From IMG/VR virus record IMGVR_UViG_3300007345_000208, positions 1 through 27,063 of that record: DNA of 27,063 nucleotides; one strand, written 5' to 3'. The translations under genes and the position numbers were made by a program. The stretch is from a virus. The notes beneath the pieces were generated by a model. The model made no database searches. It was not told the origin of the DNA and saw only the letters and a program-made list of their open reading frames with translations. Below are positions 21,204-27,063 of this stretch, piece after piece (position 1 is the first letter of the stretch; each line of letters starts with the position of its first letter).

Positions 21204-24200
21204 ATGTCTCAAGAAATCAACCTCAACGTAGCTCCATATTTTGATGACTACAATCAACCAGTGATTGGTGGTAAGGATAATAATTATTATAAAGTTCTCT
21301 TTAAACCTGGATATCCAGTACAAGCTAGAGAACTGACTACTTTACAGTCAATTCTTCAAAATCAGGTTGAACAGTTTGGCAATCACTTCTTTAAAGAAGG
21401 TGCAAAGGTAATTCCAGGAAACCTTACATATATTCAAAATTTTTATGCAGTTGAGGTTGAAAGCAATTTTTTAGGCATCCCAGTATCATTATATCTTGAC
21501 AATTTAGTTGGGTTGCAAATCAGAGGAGAAACTTCTGGTGTTGTAGCAATTGTTAAAAAGGTTATTACTTCAGATGAGTCTGAAAGGGGAAATATTACTT
21601 TATATGTTGACTATTATCAGTCAAATCAAAATAATTTGTCTTCAAGAGATTTTGAAGACGGTGAGAATTTAATTACAGATTCTAATATTTCTTTCGGAAG
21701 TACTTTTATTTCTGCAGGTGAGGGATTTGCTAGAACTATTGCTTCAGACGCAAATTCGGTTGGATCTGCTTTTGCTTTAGGTGCTGGTGTCTACTTTATT
21801 AGAGGTTATTTTGTTGATGTTAATGATGAGATTTTAATCTTAGACCAATATACAAATACTCCAAGTTATAGAATTGGTTTTGATATTATAGAGGAAGTTA
21901 TATCTGCTGATGTTGATAAAAACTTAAGTGATAATGCAAATGGATTTAATAACTATGCAGCACCTGGCGCTGATAGATTAAAAATATCTGCCATTTTATC
22001 AAAGAAACCACTGGATAACTACGATTATCCAAGTTTTATTGAATTAGCAAATGTAAAAGATGGTGTACTCAGAAAAATTAACAAAAATACTGATTACAAT
22101 CTTTTAGCAGATGAACTTGCCAGACGAACTTTTGATGAATCTGGAAATTATTATATCAAATCATTTAGCACTTTTTGTAAAGAAAGCTTGAATGATGGCA
22201 AAGGAAATAATGGAATTTATTTAGAAAATCAAAAGACATCTTCTGGGGTTTCGCCATCAGAAGATTTGATGGTTTATAAAATTAGTCCAGGAAAGGCATA
22301 TGTAAAGGGATACGAAGTAGAAACCATTTCTCCAGTCCTTCTGGATGCACCAAAACCAAGAACTACAAACTTAATCCAGAATCAAGCAGTTAATTTTAGT
22401 TTTGGTTCTACCCTCAACTTAAACAGATCTTCTGGTGCTCCTTCTATTGGTATTAATACCTCATCAACGATTAGCCTCAGAGATGCTAGGGTTGGTTTAA
22501 GTTCATATGCACCTGCAGGTAAGGAAATAGGTGTAGCAAGAGTTTATGATTTTGCTCTGGAATCTGGTTCTTACGAATTAGGAAATCAAAATATCAACAG
22601 ATGGGACATTTCTTTATTTGATGTTCAAACATTTGGTGACCTGAGTGTAAATGAAGCGGTTACCTTAAGCACACCAACATACATTAAAGGCGATTCTAGT
22701 GGTGCTACAGCGTTCCTCAAGCATGATGTTTCTGCTGGCGTAGCACTAACTGTATATCAAATTTCTGGTAACTTTATTAACGGCGAAAAGTTAATCTTTG
22801 ATAGCACTAATGATACTAGAGTTAGTATTGGATTCAGTAATTATGGTCTTTCTGATGTCAAATCTCTTTATTCAAATGTTGGAGCATCCAAAACCTTCTC
22901 CGCAGATACTATTCAGTCAGTCTCTGGTTTGATTGGTAACGGTAATGCATCAATTTCTGGATTCTCTGCAGGCGTTTCTACTATTACTAGCCCAACTGTA
23001 ACATTCCCCGGAATTGTTACAACAGGCAATTTAATTCAATATACAAGACCAGAATTTACAACCAAATCTTTTGCAAGAGTTGATCAAGTATTAACAAACT
23101 CTATTATTGTTAGTGGAATTACTACAGTAAATGGTGTTTGTGATGGTGGATTGCCCTCTGCAGTTTCTACTGAAGTAAATGATCTTTCCATTCTTTACAC
23201 AAAACTTCAAGCAACACAGAACAACAATAGACTATTCTCACCATTACCAAAAGTAAATATTGAATCTGTTGATCTTACAAATTCTTCTTTGATTGTTAGA
23301 AGAGAATTTGATATTACTATAACTGACAATTCAACAAATACAATAACTGCAGCAGCAAATCAAGTATTTTTACCTTTTGACGAAGAAAGATATATTTTAT
23401 CAAGATCTGATGGAACTTTAGAAGTTCTTACAGAAGATAAGTTCCAATTTACAAATGGTTCTACTGAACTTGTTATTAATGGATTGGGATCCAATGATAG
23501 CAGTGCTAAATTAGTTGCAACCTTAAGAAAAGAATCGGTAACTTCAAAAGTAAAAAGAAAAGCACGTATCGGTTCTTTAATTGTTGACAAATCTAAGTAT
23601 GACTATTCTGGCACTGGAACCACTACAAAAAATGATGGTTTGACATTCGGAACATATCCATTTGGAACTCGTGTCCAGGACGAAAAGATTTCTTTAAATA
23701 TTCCTGATGTAATTAAGATCCACGGAATTTATGAATCTAGTGATACTTCTGAACCAGTTCTTCCAAATTTGGTAGTTGGATCATTAGATGGACCAACAGC
23801 AAAAACAGATGATTTGATTATTGGCGAAGAATTTGTTGGAACTGTTAGTGGCGCAAGAGGAATATATGCTGAAAGATTAGACAGTAGTAAAGTATCATTC
23901 ATTTATTTAAATAAGAATGTTTTCCAAGAAGGCGAAATCGTTAAGTTTTTAGAATCTAACATTAATGGAATTGCATTCACACTGAATCAAGGTAGTAAAA
24001 ATATTACTGATAATTTTACTTTCTACAATGGTCAAACAGCGACTCACTACGATTATAGTTATATTTTAAGAAAGCAAAATACCAAAGAACCTGTAAGAAA
24101 GATAAAGATTGTATATTCTAATGGTTATTATGACACTTCAGAAACTGGCGACATAACCACTGCAAATTCATATGATCTTTTTGATTATGGAAAAGATATT

Positions 24201-27063
24201 CAAAAAGTAAATCAGTTTAGAAACACTGATATTTTGGATGCAAGACCTAGAGTTAGTAACTTTACAGTTTCTGCTGGATCTAGATCGCCATTTGAATTTG
24301 AAGGAAGAACATTTACTAGCGGCAATCATAGCACCAACTATGTTTTAGCGTCTGATGAATCTGAAACACTGTCATTTACATATTATCTCCCAAGAATTGA
24401 TAGAATTTATTTGACAAAAGAGGGTATTTTCCAATTAAAGGTTGGTGAACCAGCAGATAATCCAAAACTTCCCGAAGAAGTATCTAATGGACTGAATATT
24501 GCAAATGTTGCTTTACCTCCATATCTTTATGATGTTAGAGATGCAGAAGTAAGTTTTGTTGATCACAAGAGATATCAAATGAGTGATATCTTCAGACTTG
24601 AGAATAGAATTAAGAATCTTGAATATTATACAAGTCTTTCACTTCTTGAAAATAATACTGCAAACTTGTTCATTTCAGACTCTGTAGGACTGAACAGATT
24701 TAAATCAGGATTCTTGATTGACAACTTCTCTTCCGTTGGTGTTCAGGATAACACGGTTGGTGTGAAGAATAGTTTAGATCTTCAAAATGGTCATCTTAGA
24801 CCATCACACTACACAACTTCACTTAATCTTGAGTTGGGTTCTGATGCAATTGCAGGAATTGGAACAACAACTAATGCAAATCAAGATAAAAATTATCTGA
24901 GTAATATACTTGGAACAAATATCAGAAAAACTGGTAGTGTTTTAAGTTTGGATTATGATGATGTTCTTTGGGTAGAACAACCATTTGCAACAAGAGTTGA
25001 AAATGTAACTCCATATCTTGTAAAGACTTGGGAAGGGACTATTGATCTTGAACCCACAGTTGATGTTTGGATTGATGTAAATCGTCTTGAACTCAGAGAC
25101 GTTAGAATGGAAGGTTCTTTCCTTGGTGTTGCAGAAGCACTAAGGTCAGAAGTTACTGACCAAGCAGATGGTTCAAGATTGGGAGTAAGTCCTATTATTT
25201 GGAACTCTTGGGAAACAAACAATATTAGACAAGATCTTGGACTCGCCTTAAGTGCAAGTATGTCTTCTTCCTCAAGCACAACTGATGTTGGTGGCGGAAG
25301 ACAGGAAGTTTCTACGACAACTAGTATTGATATTGGAGGAGGTGTAAGTCTTGCAACTAACTTAGACCAAAGAAGAACAGGCGTTCAGCGTACAGTTAGA
25401 GAGCAGATTGATACAGAATCTCTTGGTGATAGAATCGTAAGTAGAAATATTATCCAATTTATGCGCTCCAGAAACATTCAGTTTACTGGTAAGCGTCTGA
25501 AACCAAATACTCAAGTATATGGATTCTTTGATAGTATTGATGTTAACAACTTCTGTACACCAAAACTGTTAGAAGTTTCAATGACTTCTGGAACATTCCA
25601 GGTTGGTGAGAATATTATTGGTACAATGCCAACTGCCACTATAGTTGATGGTTTTGATACAAGCACACTTCCATATATTTCTTTCCGTCTTGCAGTTTCA
25701 AACCATAAGTATGGTCCATATGATAGTCCTACAGATTTCTATGCACAAAACCCATATGATAGACAAAACAATATTCCTGAAAACTATTCATCAACCAGCA
25801 CACTGCTGAATATTGACACATTCAGTTTGTCAAATGAAAGGCAACCAGAATTCTGGGGTTGGGCAAGAACTGGTATGATTCTTAGAGGTCAAAGCAGCGG
25901 TGCAGTCGCAACTGTTTCAAACCTCAGAATGGTAACTGATAACATTGGCACTGTAATTGGTACTTACCTTGTTCCTGATGGTAATGTTCCAGGAAATCCA
26001 GTATTTGAAACAGGAAGAAGTGTATTCAGATTAACAAACAGTTCTACAAATAGTAGAATTGGTGGTGTTGTAACAACATCTGCTGAAGAAATCTTCTATT
26101 CACAAGGTGATATTGATAATACTCAAGAAGTCACTCTTTCTCTCAGAAATACTAGGGTTGAGCATCAAGATTTTGAAGAGACAAGATCTTTAACAGCATC
26201 TTCTGTTGCAACCTCTAACGCAGGAGCAACAACTTCTTCATCTACCCAAATTACATCACAGGTAATTAATAATATTACCAATGTCACTAATGTAACACAA
26301 AATATAACACAGCAACGAGCAAGAAGAATTGACCCACTTGCCCAGTCATTCTATGTTGATGATGCGACTGGTATTTTTGTAACCAAATTGAATGTATATT
26401 TCAGAACAAAAGATTCCACATTACCCGTATATTGCCAACTCAGAGAAATTAAAGTTGGTCTTCCAACGCTGAAGATACTTCCATTCTCTGAAGTTGAATT
26501 GTCACCAGATCAAGTTAATGTGTCTGAAGATGCATCTGTTCCAACGACGATTGAATTTGATTCTCCAATCTATTTGAATGGTGAAACAGAATATGCAATT
26601 GTGTTGCTTTCAGATTCTACAGAATACACTGTTTGGATTTCTCGTCTTGGAGAAGCAGATGTTACCTCTGCAGCAACAGAAGCTGGTCAAATTCTTGTAT
26701 CATCACAACCAATTCTTGGTTCACTCTTTAAGTCACAAAACGCTTCAAGTTGGGATGCAAGTCAGTATGAAGATCTTAAGTTTGAACTTTATCGCGCTAA
26801 CTTTGTTTCTAGCGGATCGGTACAATTCTTCAATCCAACACTGCCAACGAATGGTGTAGATGTATTGAGAAAAGACCCATTTGATATTGATTCAAAAACT
26901 GTCCGAATTGGAATCGGAACAACAGTTCAGGATACTTTAACAAATGGCAATACATTTATTCAGTTACAATCTGGCGCAACAGGAACTCTTGTTGGTACTG
27001 CTGGAACAGTAGCAACTTTGAGTATAACAAATGCTGGTATTGGATACACTCCAAGTGCAGGCG
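21204..27063 (+). CDS. Very large DUF4815-type structural protein, 3' end outside window
   Basis: The frame opens at ATG 21204, overlapped by a usable ribosome site (AAGGA, 21196-21200), and stays open to the last base: 1953 codons without a stop. The N-terminus is the DUF4815-type block of phage tail proteins: NVAPYFDDY, then VLFKPGYPVQARELTTLQSI and LQNQVEQFGNHFFKEGAKVI. Further conserved parts are LPRIDRIYLTKEGIFQLKVG and YQMSDIFRLENRIKNLEYYT (about 1062-1150), then IQFMRSRNIQFTGKRLKPNT. A Ser/Thr-rich stretch and the coiled-coil-like VINNITNVTNVTQNITQQRA (about 1686) precede RIDPLAQSFYVDDATGIFVT and the FDSPIYLNGETEYAIVLLSD region. The visible end (GIGTTVQD and TNAGIGYTPSAG) enters the same beta repeats as the gp7-like giant. 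It follows gp8, so a T4 gp10-like or baseplate-fibre role is possible, but I cannot assign it. Confidence 0.75.
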   Translation, partial: MSQEINLNVAPYFDDYNQPVIGGKDNNYYKVLFKPGYPVQARELTTLQSILQNQVEQFGNHFFKEGAKVIPGNLTYIQNFYAVEVESNFLGIPVSLYLDNLVGLQIRGETSGVVAIVKKVITSDESERGNITLYVDYYQSNQNNLSSRDFEDGENLITDSNISFGSTFISAGEGFARTIASDANSVGSAFALGAGVYFIRGYFVDVNDEILILDQYTNTPSYRIGFDIIEEVISADVDKNLSDNANGFNNYAAPGADRLKISAILSKKPLDNYDYPSFIELANVKDGVLRKINKNTDYNLLADELARRTFDESGNYYIKSFSTFCKESLNDGKGNNGIYLENQKTSSGVSPSEDLMVYKISPGKAYVKGYEVETISPVLLDAPKPRTTNLIQNQAVNFSFGSTLNLNRSSGAPSIGINTSSTISLRDARVGLSSYAPAGKEIGVARVYDFALESGSYELGNQNINRWDISLFDVQTFGDLSVNEAVTLSTPTYIKGDSSGATAFLKHDVSAGVALTVYQISGNFINGEKLIFDSTNDTRVSIGFSNYGLSDVKSLYSNVGASKTFSADTIQSVSGLIGNGNASISGFSAGVSTITSPTVTFPGIVTTGNLIQYTRPEFTTKSFARVDQVLTNSIIVSGITTVNGVCDGGLPSAVSTEVNDLSILYTKLQATQNNNRLFSPLPKVNIESVDLTNSSLIVRREFDITITDNSTNTITAAANQVFLPFDEERYILSRSDGTLEVLTEDKFQFTNGSTELVINGLGSNDSSAKLVATLRKESVTSKVKRKARIGSLIVDKSKYDYSGTGTTTKNDGLTFGTYPFGTRVQDEKISLNIPDVIKIHGIYESSDTSEPVLPNLVVGSLDGPTAKTDDLIIGEEFVGTVSGARGIYAERLDSSKVSFIYLNKNVFQEGEIVKFLESNINGIAFTLNQGSKNITDNFTFYNGQTATHYDYSYILRKQNTKEPVRKIKIVYSNGYYDTSETGDITTANSYDLFDYGKDIQKVNQFRNTDILDARPRVSNFTVSAGSRSPFEFEGRTFTSGNHSTNYVLASDESETLSFTYYLPRIDRIYLTKEGIFQLKVGEPADNPKLPEEVSNGLNIANVALPPYLYDVRDAEVSFVDHKRYQMSDIFRLENRIKNLEYYTSLSLLENNTANLFISDSVGLNRFKSGFLIDNFSSVGVQDNTVGVKNSLDLQNGHLRPSHYTTSLNLELGSDAIAGIGTTTNANQDKNYLSNILGTNIRKTGSVLSLDYDDVLWVEQPFATRVENVTPYLVKTWEGTIDLEPTVDVWIDVNRLELRDVRMEGSFLGVAEALRSEVTDQADGSRLGVSPIIWNSWETNNIRQDLGLALSASMSSSSSTTDVGGGRQEVSTTTSIDIGGGVSLATNLDQRRTGVQRTVREQIDTESLGDRIVSRNIIQFMRSRNIQFTGKRLKPNTQVYGFFDSIDVNNFCTPKLLEVSMTSGTFQVGENIIGTMPTATIVDGFDTSTLPYISFRLAVSNHKYGPYDSPTDFYAQNPYDRQNNIPENYSSTSTLLNIDTFSLSNERQPEFWGWARTGMILRGQSSGAVATVSNLRMVTDNIGTVIGTYLVPDGNVPGNPVFETGRSVFRLTNSSTNSRIGGVVTTSAEEIFYSQGDIDNTQEVTLSLRNTRVEHQDFEETRSLTASSVATSNAGATTSSSTQITSQVINNITNVTNVTQNITQQRARRIDPLAQSFYVDDATGIFVTKLNVYFRTKDSTLPVYCQLREIKVGLPTLKILPFSEVELSPDQVNVSEDASVPTTIEFDSPIYLNGETEYAIVLLSDSTEYTVWISRLGEADVTSAATEAGQILVSSQPILGSLFKSQNASSWDASQYEDLKFELYRANFVSSGSVQFFNPTLPTNGVDVLRKDPFDIDSKTVRIGIGTTVQDTLTNGNTFIQLQSGATGTLVGTAGTVATLSITNAGIGYTPSAG

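Noticed and set aside
24953-25279. 108-aa minus-strand ORF
   Set aside because: It is antisense to a conserved part of the DUF4815-type gene and has the Ser-rich composition of a shadow frame.
26578-26859. 93-aa plus-strand ORF near the right end
   Set aside because: It is out of frame within the long open DUF4815-type gene, whose conserved FDSPIYLNGETEYAIVLL region covers the same bases.

Overview
The window reads as part of the genome of a T4-like marine cyanophage (a cyanomyovirus of Synechococcus or Prochlorococcus). The evidence is AT-rich DNA tiled with tightly packed genes, all on the + strand. They include T4-type baseplate wedge genes in the order gp25, gp6, a gp7-like giant, a fibre gene and gp8. 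NATAAATA late-promoter motifs lie before gp25, the fibre gene and gp8, and several small hypothetical proteins are of a type I associate with cyanomyoviruses. The sequence does not decide the exact host genus. No tRNA, integrase, transposase or CRISPR is visible.

Region 1 (1-2880) holds small accessory genes: a 42-aa protein, a hairpin, a GC-rich intergenic island, a 52-aa single-span membrane protein, a 63-aa acidic protein, and a GT-A-like glycosyltransferase behind a candidate sigma70 promoter. Two tiny proteins of 49 and 47 aa follow by stop-start overlap, then a 240-aa conserved hypothetical and an 83-aa acidic protein.

Region 2 (2879-17362) is the baseplate wedge block. A late promoter is followed by gp25, gp6 and one uninterrupted 4048-codon reading frame. 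Its N-terminus carries what looks like the conserved core of T4 gp7, and the rest is a very long modular repeat array with an embedded YHYH-type domain.

Region 3 (17373-27063) continues with a late promoter and a 731-aa fibre-like protein ending in a cupredoxin-like domain with a complete type-1 copper ligand set. Another late promoter precedes gp8. Last comes a very large DUF4815-type structural protein that starts at 21204 and runs off the window end (1953 codons seen, no stop).

The products of regions 2 and 3 should assemble together. gp25, gp6, the gp7-like protein and gp8 would form the wedges around the baseplate hub, and the modular giants and the fibre would extend outward and probably contribute to host contact. 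The most notable signals are the amicyanin-like copper site at the end of the fibre, the YHYH domain inside the gp7-like giant, the scale and modularity of that giant, and a GC-rich island with a possible opposite-strand ORF near the left end.
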